Under the pieces are notes generated by a model. That model did not search any database, was not told the DNA's origin, and saw only the letters and a program-made list of their open reading frames with translations. Source: Nocardiopsis metallicus (GTDB lineage: Bacteria; Actinomycetota; Actinomycetes; Streptosporangiales; Streptosporangiaceae). Taken from it: a stretch of DNA of 64,000 bases. This document shows positions 1-8,528 of this stretch, piece after piece. Both the position numbers and the translations under genes were made by a program. The DNA is taken from positions 7,068,001 to 7,132,000 of the forward strand of contig NZ_JACHDO010000001.1 of NCBI RefSeq assembly GCF_014201115.1, read 5' to 3'. Each line of letters begins with the position of its first letter. Within the stretch, counting starts at the first letter, position 1.

Positions 1-47
1 GATCTCCCCGCCTGGTTCTGGCCGGTTCCGGACGCATGGCCGATTCG

Positions 48-1478
48 TCACTCTCCGTGGTCGGCCCCCTTGGGTTCCTTTTGGGTCGATCCGTTGCCGC
101 TGTTACTCCCATGCCGAATACCGCCGAAATCAGCCGTGCCCGCGACGCCCACACCCGACATGTCCGGCTCGGGCGCGGTCGGCCCGGCAAGCCCCGAGCC
201 GTCACCGGCCTCCGAGGCGACGTCGAACCCCGCTGGGGTGTCGAGCCCCGGGGTGACGCCGAGTCCGGGGGAGGAATCCGCGAGCTCCGGTGCCGCCACC
301 GTACGCGGCCGCTCCGTCACCCCCGAGAGCCGGTCCAGGTCGCCCTCCACCAGGCCCAGCTCACCGAACCGCCGAGCGGTCACCAGTACCCGGCTCTCCA
401 GCGACCCCACGGTCTGGTTGTAGGCGCCCACCGTGCGGTTCAGCGCGCGGCCGAGCCCCTCCACGTGCCCGCCGAGCGTCGACAGCCGCGCGTGCAGCTG
501 CTTGCCCAGGTCGAACACCTCGCGGGCGTTCTCGCTCAGGGCCTCCTGCTGCCACGCGTACTGCGCCGTCCGCAGCAGGGAGATCAGGGTCGTCGGCGTC
601 GCGATGTGCACCCGCCGCCCCATCGCGTACTCCAGCAGCTCCGAGTCGTGCTCCAGCGCCGGGGCCAGGAACGCCTCGCCCGGGATGAACAGCACCACGA
701 ACTCCGGCGCCGGGGTGAACGCCGCCCAGTACGTCTTCGCCGCCAACTGGTCCACGTGGGTGCGCAGGTGCTTGGCGTGCGCGCGCAGCCGCTCCGTCGC
801 CTCCGGGCCCTCCCCGGTCTCCACCGCGTCCAGGTACGCGGCCAGCGGCACCTTGGAGTCCACGACGATGTTCTTGCCGCCCGCCAGCCGCACCACCATG
901 TCCGGTCGCTGCGCCCCGGCCACCGCCTGCTCCTCGAAATCGCAGTACGCGGCCATCCCGGCCAGTTCGGCGACCCTGCGCAGCTGGAGCTCTCCCCACC
1001 GGCCGCGCGCCTCGGGCCTGCGCAGCGCCGTCACCAGTGACTGCGTCTGGTCCCGCAGCCGCTCCGAACCCTCGCGCACGTACTCGACCTGCTTGGCCAG
1101 TTCGGCGTGGGCGGCGGCCCGACCGGCGTCCACTTCGCGCAGCTGCGTCTCCACCCGGTTCAGGGTCGCGGTCAGCGGCTCCACCATCCGCTCCACGGCG
1201 CGCCGCCGCTCGTCCAGGTCCCCGCCGGCCTCGGCGCTGACGGCGCGCAGCCGCCCCTCGGCGAGTTCGAGGAAACGCTGGTTGGTCTGGTCCAGGGCCT
1301 GTGCGGACAGCGCGCGGAACCGGTCCGCGAGCTGCTCCTCCACGTAGGCCGCGCGCTCCTGCGCGGCCCGGGCGTCCGCGCGGGCCTCGGCGTCACGGCC
1401 GCGGGCGAGCATCCATCCCACGGCGGCGCCGACGGCCAGACCGATGAGGAGTACGAGTACGAGTGCGAGGGCGTCCAT
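48..1478 (-). CDS. rmuC: DNA recombination protein RmuC
   Basis: RmuC-family protein, 476 aa. Residues 3-25 form a single hydrophobic anchor, followed by a long Ala/Glu/Arg-rich coiled coil (about 28-150) and the conserved RmuC nuclease-like domain (about 155-370; WGELQLRRVAELAG, VVDSKVPLAAY, FIPGEAFL and the ATPTTLI motif are visible). The last 90 residues are a Pro/Gly/Ser-rich tail that varies within the family. In E. coli RmuC limits recombination at inverted repeats; the biochemical activity is poorly defined and nothing here adds to it. The length is normal for actinobacteria. It is transcribed away from the hydrolase at 1765. Confidence 0.93.
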   Translation of the reverse strand: MDALALVLVLLIGLAVGAAVGWMLARGRDAEARADARAAQERAAYVEEQLADRFRALSAQALDQTNQRFLELAEGRLRAVSAEAGGDLDERRRAVERMVEPLTATLNRVETQLREVDAGRAAAHAELAKQVEYVREGSERLRDQTQSLVTALRRPEARGRWGELQLRRVAELAGMAAYCDFEEQAVAGAQRPDMVVRLAGGKNIVVDSKVPLAAYLDAVETGEGPEATERLRAHAKHLRTHVDQLAAKTYWAAFTPAPEFVVLFIPGEAFLAPALEHDSELLEYAMGRRVHIATPTTLISLLRTAQYAWQQEALSENAREVFDLGKQLHARLSTLGGHVEGLGRALNRTVGAYNQTVGSLESRVLVTARRFGELGLVEGDLDRLSGVTERPRTVAAPELADSSPGLGVTPGLDTPAGFDVASEAGDGSGLAGPTAPEPDMSGVGVAGTADFGGIRHGSNSGNGSTQKEPKGADHGE

Positions 1479-1764
1479 GGGGCCATGCTCTCAACCCCCC
1501 GGGTCCGGATGCTCTCCAACGCGCAGGATCGCGGTCAGCGCGGCGAGGAGGGAGGTCGGGTCCGCCGACGCCCGACCGTGCGGCCGCCGGACCGCGCGAC
1601 CGCCGGACCGCGCGGCCCCGGGCACCGGCCCCGGGCACCGGCCCCGTCCGCGGCCGTCCGGTGACCGGATCCGGCCAGTAACGGGGGTTGCCGGGGCGGG
1701 ATCGAGCACCCACGCTTTCCGGAACCCCCGTGACACCTGCGGCCCCTCCGGAGAAAGGCCCGAC

Positions 1765-2463
1765 ATGCGCCTCGCCACCCACTCCAGCGGAGACGGTGAG
1801 CGCACCGCCCTCCTCGTGCACGGCGGCGCCGCGCTGCACCGGACCTGGCACGCGGTCGAGGGCGAGCTGCTCCGGCGCGGCTACCGGGTGGTCGGGGTGG
1901 ATCTGCGCGGACACGGGGACAGCCCGCGCGGGGCGTACTCGATGGAGGAGCTCCGCCAGGACCTGGTCGACACCCTGCCGCCCGGGGCCGACCTGGTCAT
2001 GGGGCACGCCATCGGCTGTGTGGTGCTGTCCCTGGCCCTGGACCAGCTGCGCCCGGTGCGGGCGGTCCACGTGGACCCGGCCTTCCGTGTCCCGCCCCAG
2101 CCAGCCGGGGCCGCTGAGCGGATGCGGGAGGTGTTCGCCACCGCCGACGCCGCCCGGGTGCGCGAACTCCACCCGCTGTGGAGCGAGGAGGACGTGCGGA
2201 TCGAGCTCGCGGGCTTCGCCGCCGTCGACCCCGGCTTCCACGACTGGCTGGCCCGGGAGGTCGCGGGCAGGGACCACTTCCCCAAGATCGCCGAGGTGCC
2301 CTCGCTCGCGGTGGTCGCTGGGGTGGGTTCGCCGATCGGACCCGAGGGCGCCCGGACCCTGGAGGAGCGCGGGTTCACCGTCCGCACCGTGGAGGGGGCC
2401 GGGCACTGCGTGCACCGCGACGATCTGCCGGGCCTGCTCACCGCCCTCGACGGCTGGATCTGA
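1765..2463 (+). CDS. alpha/beta hydrolase
   Basis: A 232-aa alpha/beta-hydrolase-fold protein. The oxyanion-hole segment LLVHGGA is near residue 13, followed by the GVDLRGHGDS motif. The nucleophile-elbow region reads MGHAIGC, with Ala-Ile in place of the usual Ser nucleophile (GHSxG). The C-terminal histidine sits in EGAGHCVHRDD. The ATG at 1765 was chosen because GGAGAAAGG lies just upstream and the fold begins there. The missing elbow serine means it may be non-hydrolytic or use a different nucleophile; some fold members have lost catalysis. The substrate cannot be inferred. Confidence 0.8.
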   Translation: MRLATHSSGDGERTALLVHGGAALHRTWHAVEGELLRRGYRVVGVDLRGHGDSPRGAYSMEELRQDLVDTLPPGADLVMGHAIGCVVLSLALDQLRPVRAVHVDPAFRVPPQPAGAAERMREVFATADAARVRELHPLWSEEDVRIELAGFAAVDPGFHDWLAREVAGRDHFPKIAEVPSLAVVAGVGSPIGPEGARTLEERGFTVRTVEGAGHCVHRDDLPGLLTALDGWI

Positions 2464-2518
2464 CCGGCTCTCGGCATACCCGCCCCCGGAACACCCGAAC
2501 AGGCGTCCCGCGCCCAGG

Positions 2519-3484
2519 TCAGCGGGGTGATCCCTGGCAGGCGGCCAGGGCGCTGCGCCACATGGCGACCGACTCCCAGAACCCGTTCGGCGGCTCCTCC
2601 GGGGCGAGCATCCACATCCGCTCCCAGGCGGGGGACGCCCGACCGGAGATCTCCGGTCGCGCCTCGTAGGGCGGGTCGCCGCTGATCGGGAACCACAGGT
2701 AGTCCAGTGGGTCGATGAGCGCCATCAGGCGTTCCTCCACGCCCCGGTCGGGGCGCACCTTGGTCAGGACCCAGGGGCGGTAGCGCCGCAGGACCTCCAG
2801 TCCGCCGGAGACCACGTCCGGTTCGGTTCCGGCGGTGTCGATCTTGACCACGGTCGGGAAGGTCGCGGCGGTCTCGTTCCAGCGGGACAGGGTGCTCGTG
2901 CGCACGGTGATGTGCGCGAGCCCCGTCCGCCTGGTGTGGACCAGCCGGTTGCACATGTCGTTGTGCAGGGCGCGGCGCAGGTGCCCGGAGCCGTTGTGGT
3001 TGCTCAGGGCCAGGTCGACGACGGTGAAGCCGAGGTTGGCGGAGGAGGAGACGGCGCGCGCGGCCGAGGCGATCTCCGGGGTGGGTTCGAAGGCGAAGAC
3101 GGGGCGGCGGGTGCGCGCGGCGGCCAGGATCGAGTACACCCCCACTCCCGCGCCGACGTCGAGGACCGCTCCGGGGCTGGTGTGGTCGAGCATCGCCATG
3201 AAGCTGGCGAGGCTGTCGGGTTCGTGCCTGGCCAGCCCGGAGCCGGCCAGGCGGCGGGGAACGGTGAGGTAGCCGGGGAACTGGAGGGTGAGCGAGTCCG
3301 GGCCGACCTCGCGTCGGCCGTCCGCGGGGCGGGGCAGGTCCAGTCGGACGCTGCGGTTGCGCGGCGGAACCCGGTCCGGGTCCAGCCCGCCGAAGCGTCT
3401 GGGGAGGTGGGCGCGGAGCTGCCGGGTGGCGAAGCGCACGAACGGGTACCGGTGTACGAGCGCGCGTAGCTGGTCTTGGACCAC
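2519..3484 (-). CDS. FkbM family methyltransferase
   Basis: SAM-dependent methyltransferase of the FkbM family, 321 aa. Motif I reads VLDVGAGVGVYSILAA (about residues 110-125), followed by the acidic FAFEPTPE and the family's KIDTAGTEPDVVSGG segment (about 215-230), which corresponds to KIDVEGxE in other members. Family enzymes O-methylate sugars or small molecules. No glycosyltransferase or biosynthetic cluster adjoins it, so the substrate is unknown. It is divergent from ychF and ends about 55 bp from the end of the convergent hydrolase gene. Confidence 0.82.
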   Translation of the reverse strand: MVQDQLRALVHRYPFVRFATRQLRAHLPRRFGGLDPDRVPPRNRSVRLDLPRPADGRREVGPDSLTLQFPGYLTVPRRLAGSGLARHEPDSLASFMAMLDHTSPGAVLDVGAGVGVYSILAAARTRRPVFAFEPTPEIASAARAVSSSANLGFTVVDLALSNHNGSGHLRRALHNDMCNRLVHTRRTGLAHITVRTSTLSRWNETAATFPTVVKIDTAGTEPDVVSGGLEVLRRYRPWVLTKVRPDRGVEERLMALIDPLDYLWFPISGDPPYEARPEISGRASPAWERMWMLAPEEPPNGFWESVAMWRSALAACQGSPR

Positions 3485-3652
3485 GGTGTCTTCCCCTCAG
3501 TGAACGGTGTCGCGGTGCCCGGCCGCACTTCGAACCTACTCTGTGTAGCCACTTGGGTGCACTGTGTTTTGATGATTGATTTCTGGTGCCGTCGTCCGCT
3601 TTTCGGCGGCAACGGCACGGCCGACCCGTTGGTCCGCATAGACTCTGACCTT

Positions 3653-4738
3653 GTGAGTCTGTCTATCGGGATCGTCGGCCTGCCCAACGTTGGCAAGTCC
3701 ACCCTCTTCAACGCGCTGACCAAGAACGACGCTCTGGCCGCGAACTACCCGTTCGCGACCATCGAGCCCAATGTCGGAGTCGTCGGCGTGCCCGATGCCC
3801 GGCTCGCGAAGCTGGCCGAGATCTTCGGCTCGGCGAAGATCCTGCCTGCCACGGTGGACTTCGTCGACATCGCGGGCATCGTGCGCGGCGCCTCCACGGG
3901 TGAGGGCCTGGGGAACAAGTTCCTCGCCAACATCCGTGAGAGCGACGCCATCTGCCAGGTGATCCGGGCCTTCGAGGACGCCGACGTCACCCACGTCGAC
4001 GGCGACGTCGAGCCCTCCCGCGACATCGAGACCATCAACACCGAGCTGATCCTCGCCGACCTCCAGACCCTGGAGAAGGCGATCCCGCGCCTGGAGAAGG
4101 ACGCCAAGCGCAACGCCAAGGACAAGGACTCCCAGGAGCTCCTCAAGGCCGCCAGGGCCGCGCAGGAGATCCTCGACGAGGGCGTCTCCCTGTCCCAGGC
4201 CAAGGACGTCGACCTGGACCGGCTGCGTGAGCTGAGCCTGCTCACCGTCAAGCCGTTCATCTACGTGTTCAACCTCGACAGCGACGAGCTCGGCAACGAG
4301 GCCCTGCGCACCAAGCTCCAGGAGCTGGTCGCCCCGGCCGAGGCCATCTTCCTCGACGCCAAGATCGAGGCGGAGCTGGCCGAGCTGGAGGACGACGAGG
4401 CCCAGGAGCTGCTGGAGTCCCTCGGCCAGACCGAGTCCGGCCTGGCCCAGCTCGCCCGGGTCGGCTTCGCCACCCTGGGGCTGCAGACCTACCTGACGGC
4501 CGGGCCCAAGGAGACGCGCGCCTGGACGATCGACCAGGGCGCGACCGCCCCCGAGGCGGCCGGGGTCATCCACACCGACTTCCAGCGCGGCTTCATCAAG
4601 GCCGAGATCGTCTCCTTCGACGACCTGGTCGCGGCCGGGGACATGCAGTCCGCGCGCTCCGCGGGCAAGGTCCGCATCGAGGGCAAGGACTACGTGATGG
4701 CCGACGGCGACGTGGTGGAGTTCCGCTTCAACGTCTGA
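3653..4738 (+). CDS. ychF: redox-regulated ATPase YchF (Obg-family)
   Basis: Universally conserved P-loop NTPase of the Obg/HflX superclass, 361 aa, the standard YchF length. The G1 loop GLPNVGKST starts near residue 7 and the G3 motif is DIAG. The G4 position reads NLDS rather than NKxD, the known reason YchF proteins prefer ATP to GTP. The C-terminal TGS domain is intact (VIHTDFQRGFIKAEIVSFDD). The GTG at 3653 gives the family N-terminus (SIGIVGLPNVGKS). A TAGACT hexamer at 3639-3644 ends 8 nt before it, so the mRNA is probably leaderless. The upstream in-frame extension is not conserved-looking and was rejected. Confidence 0.95.
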   Translation: MSLSIGIVGLPNVGKSTLFNALTKNDALAANYPFATIEPNVGVVGVPDARLAKLAEIFGSAKILPATVDFVDIAGIVRGASTGEGLGNKFLANIRESDAICQVIRAFEDADVTHVDGDVEPSRDIETINTELILADLQTLEKAIPRLEKDAKRNAKDKDSQELLKAARAAQEILDEGVSLSQAKDVDLDRLRELSLLTVKPFIYVFNLDSDELGNEALRTKLQELVAPAEAIFLDAKIEAELAELEDDEAQELLESLGQTESGLAQLARVGFATLGLQTYLTAGPKETRAWTIDQGATAPEAAGVIHTDFQRGFIKAEIVSFDDLVAAGDMQSARSAGKVRIEGKDYVMADGDVVEFRFNV

Positions 4739-4756
4739 TCCATCCGAAACCCACAC

Positions 4757-4795
4757 GGGGGCGTGCCGACCACCTCGGCTCGCCCCCGTTTCGTG
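4757..4795. terminator. bidirectional intrinsic terminator between ychF and the VOC gene
   Basis: Outer stem GGGGGCG (4757-4763) pairs with CGCCCCC (4781-4787), and inside it GCCGA pairs with TCGGC around a CCACC loop. T-rich sequence follows. It lies between the convergent genes ending at 4738 and 4818 and can serve both. Confidence 0.8.
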
Positions 4796-4817
4796 TTTTC
4801 GGGAGCCAACTGCCCCT

Positions 4818-5258
4818 TTAACCCGAAGGCCGGACCAGCTGCAGCCTCCCCTGCTCATCGATGCGCATCAAAGCCTGTGAGGGGTTGAAAGCGATCTCCC
4901 ACAGGTGCCCGTCGGGGTCGGACAGGTAGCCGGAGTAACCGCCCCACTCCTTAGCCACGGGCGCACGCACCTCAGTGGCGCCCGCCGCGAGCCAGGCGCC
5001 GAAAACGGTGTCCACCTCCGCGGCGCTGTCCAGGTTGACCGCGAGCGTCACCCCGCGAAAGCCTTCCCCGGCCGACGGCACCCCGGCGTCCTCCGCCAGT
5101 GCCTCCCAGCCGTACAGGGCCAGCACCGGGCCGGTGGTCGGTAGGAAGACGATGTCACCGAGGTCGTGGCGGCGCTCGAACCCGGCGCGCTCGTAGAAGT
5201 CGGCGGCGGCCGCGACGTCGCGCACGCCCAGGGTGATGAGGGAGAGTCTTTGGTCCAT
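4818..5258 (-). CDS. VOC (glyoxalase/bleomycin-resistance) family protein
   Basis: Vicinal-oxygen-chelate fold protein, 146 aa. It starts MDQRLSLITLGVRDVAAAADFYE, with paired beta-alpha-beta-beta-beta units and a C-terminal YLSDPDGHLWEIAFNP motif; the Glu is the usual metal ligand. The ATG at 5258 was chosen over a start 27 codons upstream because the VOC fold begins there. The gene runs in the same direction as, and directly follows, the YhhN-like gene (11 bp apart), so co-transcription is likely. Substrate unknown. Confidence 0.82.
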   Translation of the reverse strand: MDQRLSLITLGVRDVAAAADFYERAGFERRHDLGDIVFLPTTGPVLALYGWEALAEDAGVPSAGEGFRGVTLAVNLDSAAEVDTVFGAWLAAGATEVRAPVAKEWGGYSGYLSDPDGHLWEIAFNPSQALMRIDEQGRLQLVRPSG

Positions 5259-5268
5259 GCGGCGCACC

Positions 5269-5931
5269 CTACGCCCCGGTGCCGGTTCCGCCGGTCCTCT
5301 CTTCCCGGTTCCGTTCGTGGGCCAGCAACCCGAGGACAATCAGGGTCTGGGCGGCGATGTAGGTGCTCATCACCCAGAAGCCGCCCTGGGGCAGGTCCCA
5401 GCCGGGGGCAAAGGCGCGCAGGGCGATCAGGGCGTCCGAGACCAGGAACAGCGCGCCGCCGATCGCGACCCGGGGGTTCAGGCCGGTGGCCAGGATTGCC
5501 ATCAGGCCCAGGATGAGCCCGTAGAGCAGCACAGGCACCAGCAGGCGGCCGGTGTGCGGGGCGCACAGCCACACCAGGACGGCCACGAAGCCGACGTAGG
5601 GGATCAAGAGCGCCCGGCGTCGGTACAGGGCGCTCCGGGCCCTGTAGGGCCAGAAGGCCACCACGTAGACCACCTGGGCGACCAGAAAGAAGCCCACCAT
5701 GAGCAGGAAGGCGACGTCGCCGGAGGCGAAGGCCGGGGCGGTGTCGCCGAGCCAGGAGAACACCAGGGCGACGATCGCAAGCGTGAGCAGCCGCTCCCGC
5801 GGCCGCCGGACCGCGGCGACCAGCACCAGCGCCAGAGCGGGCATCAGCAGGACTTGGGTCGGCCGCGACCAGTCATCGAGACCGAGCAACTGGATTCCCA
5901 GGTGCACGAGGGCGAGCAGCCCGAAGAGCAC
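5269..5931 (-). CDS. lysoplasmalogenase / YhhN family membrane protein
   Basis: A 220-aa polytopic membrane protein with about eight hydrophobic helices, matching the YhhN/TMEM86 family. Conserved-looking segments include FSWLGDTAP, ALFLVSDALIA and the aspartates within helices typical of the family. Characterised members cleave the vinyl-ether bond of lysoplasmalogens; that activity here is by family only. The start is a GTG at 5931. No ATG occurs in frame before the upstream stop, so a few extra residues (VLL) from a different start cannot be excluded. Confidence 0.8.
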   Translation of the reverse strand: MLFGLLALVHLGIQLLGLDDWSRPTQVLLMPALALVLVAAVRRPRERLLTLAIVALVFSWLGDTAPAFASGDVAFLLMVGFFLVAQVVYVVAFWPYRARSALYRRRALLIPYVGFVAVLVWLCAPHTGRLLVPVLLYGLILGLMAILATGLNPRVAIGGALFLVSDALIALRAFAPGWDLPQGGFWVMSTYIAAQTLIVLGLLAHERNREERTGGTGTGA

Positions 5932-6094
5932 CAGCAGGACACGAGTGAGGGGAATGTGGGGGATCGTCGCGACATCCTAGCCACCGGACCCGCTCGAGCC
6001 GGATGGTCATCCCTCTGCCGCCCCGCGCCCTCGCCGCACCCCGGTAGCCTGCGGATACCGCATCCGCTACCGACGAGGGCGGGGAGTTTTCACC

Positions 6095-6364
6095 ATGGCC
6101 GTTACAGCGAGTCAGGCGCGCGGGTCCCTTCCAGCTCTGATCAAGCGAGTCAACGACGACCACGAGGCGGTGGAGATCGTCTCCAGACACGGCAGCGCCC
6201 TCCTCGTCTCCGCGGAGGACTACGCCGCTCTGCGCGAGGGCGCCTACCTCATGCGCTCACCCGCGAACGCCCGCCGTCTGTTGGAGTCCTATGAGAACGC
6301 CTTGGCGGGCTCCGTCTCTGAGCGAGAGCTGATCGACCCTGACACAGCGGGGGACGACGAGTGA
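6095..6364 (+). CDS. type II antitoxin, Phd/YefM family
   Basis: An 89-aa antitoxin of the Phd/YefM fold. It begins MAVTASQARGSLPALIKRVNDD and contains EAVEIVSRHGSALLVSAEDYAAL, both signatures of the DNA-binding half. The acidic C-terminal tail would wrap a YoeB/Txe toxin. GGGGAG lies upstream of the ATG. Its TGA overlaps a GTG by four bases, the normal toxin-antitoxin layout, but the second frame is only 24 codons (see the 6361 entry). It is therefore probably an orphan antitoxin that may still autoregulate. Confidence 0.88.
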   Translation: MAVTASQARGSLPALIKRVNDDHEAVEIVSRHGSALLVSAEDYAALREGAYLMRSPANARRLLESYENALAGSVSERELIDPDTAGDDE

Positions 6365-6435
6365 GGAGGCTGGTCTTTGAGGACCACGATTGGGCCGTCT
6401 GCACGTCGCCGCTCGCCACCACTACTGATGCCTGA
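6361..6435 (+). pseudogene. truncated YoeB/Txe-type toxin remnant
   Basis: A GTG start overlaps the antitoxin stop by GTGA. The first residues, VRRLVFEDHDW, match the N-terminus expected of YoeB/Txe RNases (xRLVFxxxAW). The frame then stops after 24 codons at 6435, where an intact toxin is about 85 aa. No catalytic residues remain. The downstream sequence to 6485 shows no continuation in another frame. Confidence 0.6.
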
Positions 6436-6485
6436 GGCTCACGTCATCCTGGACATCCTGGGCGCCGCTTCGAGTACCGCCCGCT

Positions 6486-7067
6486 TCAGCCCCGTCTCGA
6501 GGGCAGAAGCCCCATCAGGTCCAGGTCGACCTTGAAAGGTACCGGGCGCTGGAGGAGTCCCCGGAAGATTCCTGCTGGGGCGTAGACGCCCGTGGGTTCG
6601 TCGAGTTCGTAGACATGGGTGACCGGAAGCCCGTCCTCCTCCTCGATGCACCAGTAGTGCGGGATCCCGGCTTCCGCGTATTTGCGAAGCTTGACGTTGC
6701 GGTCTCGGTGGGCGGACTCGGGGGAGACCACCTCTACGACCAGCAGAACGTCTTCCGGCGCGTACCACGTTCGATCCGGGTCGTAGGGGGCGCTGGTGGC
6801 CAGGAGGTCGGGTTCAGGGCGACTGCGTGAGTCGAGTCGGATCGTCATCTCACGTTCGACCTCGACGCCCTCGGGGGCCTGTTCCATCAGGGCCGTGGTC
6901 AGGCCGGTGACGAGGCGGCCGTGCCAGGAGCGCTGGGGGGACATCATGAAGACGAGTGCTCCGTCGATGAGTTCGGTGTGCCGGGGCGCTTCCGGAAGGT
7001 GGTCCAGATCCTCCGCGAACCAGCCCTCCTCGCGAGGAGGGCGCATCCATTCGGGCAGAGCGGTCAT
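6486..7067 (-). CDS. Uma2 family endonuclease-like protein
   Basis: A 193-aa member of the Uma2/DUF820 family, a PD-(D/E)XK nuclease fold abundant in actinobacteria and cyanobacteria. Visible landmarks are HTELIDGALVFMMSP, the RPEPDLLA aspartate, the VVEVVSPES catalytic strand, the KLRKYAEAGIPHYWCIE segment, and a C-terminal beta-rich domain. The ATG at 7067 was chosen because MTALPEWMRPP is the family-like start; 34 additional codons upstream look unconserved. Function in vivo is unknown for the family. Confidence 0.85.
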   Translation of the reverse strand: MTALPEWMRPPREEGWFAEDLDHLPEAPRHTELIDGALVFMMSPQRSWHGRLVTGLTTALMEQAPEGVEVEREMTIRLDSRSRPEPDLLATSAPYDPDRTWYAPEDVLLVVEVVSPESAHRDRNVKLRKYAEAGIPHYWCIEEEDGLPVTHVYELDEPTGVYAPAGIFRGLLQRPVPFKVDLDLMGLLPSRRG

Positions 7068-7479
7068 GCTCCCAATGTACCGATCCCGGCTGTCGTGGCC
7101 CGTGTGACGGAGGGGTTTGGTGTGGCTCCGGTTACATCCGGTCAACGGTTTCCTGGCCGTGAAGGACACACCTTGCTCTCCGACCGGTGACTAATCCCTT
7201 TACGGTCAGGCCAGAAATGCGTTGAAGTGCGCAACCGTTGGATGACTTCGGTGGTGAATTGCCGCACTTTGGGTATTTTTGTCAGGTTTCTTCACCGGGT
7301 GCAATGTGCCGTTGGCGGGGAAACGCGGACTCGTCCTGGCCGCTCCCAACCCGCACAATGCCTCACTATAGGGATGGGGTAGACAAGGGCATGGCGGAAG
7401 GCGTCGGTTGCGGCGCGAGGAAGACCGGGCGTCGGCGCAGGGGCCGGCGCGTCACTGTGTGCGGGAGATGGAGGCGGGG
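7068..7479. promoter_or_regulatory. 412-bp intergenic region upstream of the Tcp-like operon
   Basis: This divergent region between the Uma2 gene and tcpC-like gene is clearly richer in A/T from 7180 to 7300. Near its right end it contains CAACCCG (7347-7353) and a CACTATAGGGATGGGGTA block (7364-7381) repeated almost exactly at 30288-30322, upstream of the VirB6-like operon. About 98 nt of GC-rich leader follow. No gene is seen. Confidence 0.6.
7347..7381 (+). promoter_or_regulatory. promoter-like element shared with the VirB6-like operon (copy A)
   Basis: CAACCCG at 7347-7353, then about 10 bp, then CACTATAGGGATGGGGTA at 7364-7381. The copy at 30288-30322 has CAACCCG and CACCATAGAGGATGGGGTA with a spacing differing by one base. 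TAGGGAT could be the -10 and CAACCC the -35 (16 bp apart). Such identity 23 kb apart, in front of two apparatus operons, suggests a common sigma factor or regulator. Confidence 0.5.
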
Positions 7480-8445
7480 ATGGCCAAGACGGCGCGGCGC
7501 GACACCGGGGTGCGTGACCGGGCGGACGACGTCGACGACGAGCTCGACGCCCCGCGCCCCCGGAAGCTGCGGGCCGGGGCCGGTGGACGCTGGTGGGTCG
7601 GTGTGGGACGCGTGCTGCTGTGGGCGTTCGTCATCGTCGTCATCTTCAACGGCATCTGGTTCCCCATCCGCAACGGTTTCTCCCTGCCCACCTCCGCCGC
7701 CGAACCCGAGGCCACCGAGACGGTCCAGTTCCCCGAGACAGCCGCGGCCGCCTTCGCGCTCCGCTTCGCCGACGCCTACCTCGACACCGCCGATCCCGAA
7801 ACCCGGCAGGCCGCCCTGGCGACCTTCGTCCCCGAGGGGCAGGCGGGGCGGCTCAACCTCCCCGCGGACAGCCTCACCGGGGAGAACCTGACGGTGATCG
7901 CGGTGGACGTCCACGACGAGCACAACGCCGTGGTGGTCATCCGCGCCGACGTCAACGGGGAGGCCATGAGCCTGGAGGTGCCCGTCTACAGCGACGGCTC
8001 CTCGCTGGTGCTCTCCGGTGGCCCGGCCCTGCTTGCCGCGCCCGCCCGGGCCGAGCTGCCCGCGGCGCCCTCCTTCGACCAGGACCCCCGGGTCGCCGAA
8101 CAGCTCGAGAGCGTGCTCACCGGTTTCTTCGAGGCCTACGCGGAGGAAGCCGGTCACCTCGACCGCTATGTGGAACTGGGTGCCACGGTCACCCCGCTTC
8201 CGGCGAACAGTGTGGAATTTGTCGAACTGTCCGATATCACGGTGCCATCCCAGTCCTCGACCGGGGATGATGACGTACGACAGGTGGCGAGCACCGTGGT
8301 CTGGGCCCTGCCTTCCGGCGACACCGGTGAAGGCACCGGGGAAGTCGGGCAGATGGTGCAGAACTACCTGGTCACGGTCGTGAACTCCGGTAACGAGTGG
8401 TACGTGCGTGACATCCAGGGTGCCCCGCACTCGTTCGGCGGCTGA
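7480..8445 (+). CDS. TcpC-like conjugation protein (VirB8-like)
   Basis: A 321-aa bitopic membrane protein. A charged cytoplasmic N-terminus is followed by a transmembrane helix at about 43-63 and two extracytoplasmic NTF2-like domains (about 80-190 and 205-320), the layout of TcpC of clostridial plasmid pCW3 and VirB8. The conserved YLVTVVNSGNEWYVRDIQGAP end is typical. The ATG at 7480 was preferred to starts at 7408 or 7468 because GGAGG sits 5 nt before it. It is the first gene of an operon with the TcpD-like and TcpE-like genes, headed by the element at 7347. TcpC is an essential scaffold of the transfer channel; the role here is inferred from family. Confidence 0.8.
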   Translation: MAKTARRDTGVRDRADDVDDELDAPRPRKLRAGAGGRWWVGVGRVLLWAFVIVVIFNGIWFPIRNGFSLPTSAAEPEATETVQFPETAAAAFALRFADAYLDTADPETRQAALATFVPEGQAGRLNLPADSLTGENLTVIAVDVHDEHNAVVVIRADVNGEAMSLEVPVYSDGSSLVLSGGPALLAAPARAELPAAPSFDQDPRVAEQLESVLTGFFEAYAEEAGHLDRYVELGATVTPLPANSVEFVELSDITVPSQSSTGDDDVRQVASTVVWALPSGDTGEGTGEVGQMVQNYLVTVVNSGNEWYVRDIQGAPHSFGG

Positions 8446-8488
8446 TCGACGGACAACGGGGCCTGTAGGCAAGGAGACGAGAAGAACC

Positions 8489-8527
8489 ATGCGCTCACCA
8501 GTAACGACAGCGGAGGAAGACGCCTGA
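8489..8527 (+). CDS. 12-residue micro-ORF with strong ribosome site
   Basis: AAGGAGACGAG precedes an ATG at 8489. Twelve sense codons (MRSPVTTAEEDA) end in TGA at 8525-8527, one base before the ATG of the next gene. The 3' half of the micro-ORF carries GGAGGAAG, the ribosome site of that gene. It could be a translational-coupling leader for the TcpD-like protein or a chance frame. No homology can be judged at this length. Confidence 0.35.
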   Translation: MRSPVTTAEEDA

Positions 8528-8528
8528 C

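Noticed and set aside
3536..4858. A 440-aa minus-strand frame over ychF
   Set aside because: Antisense shadow of a universally conserved gene.
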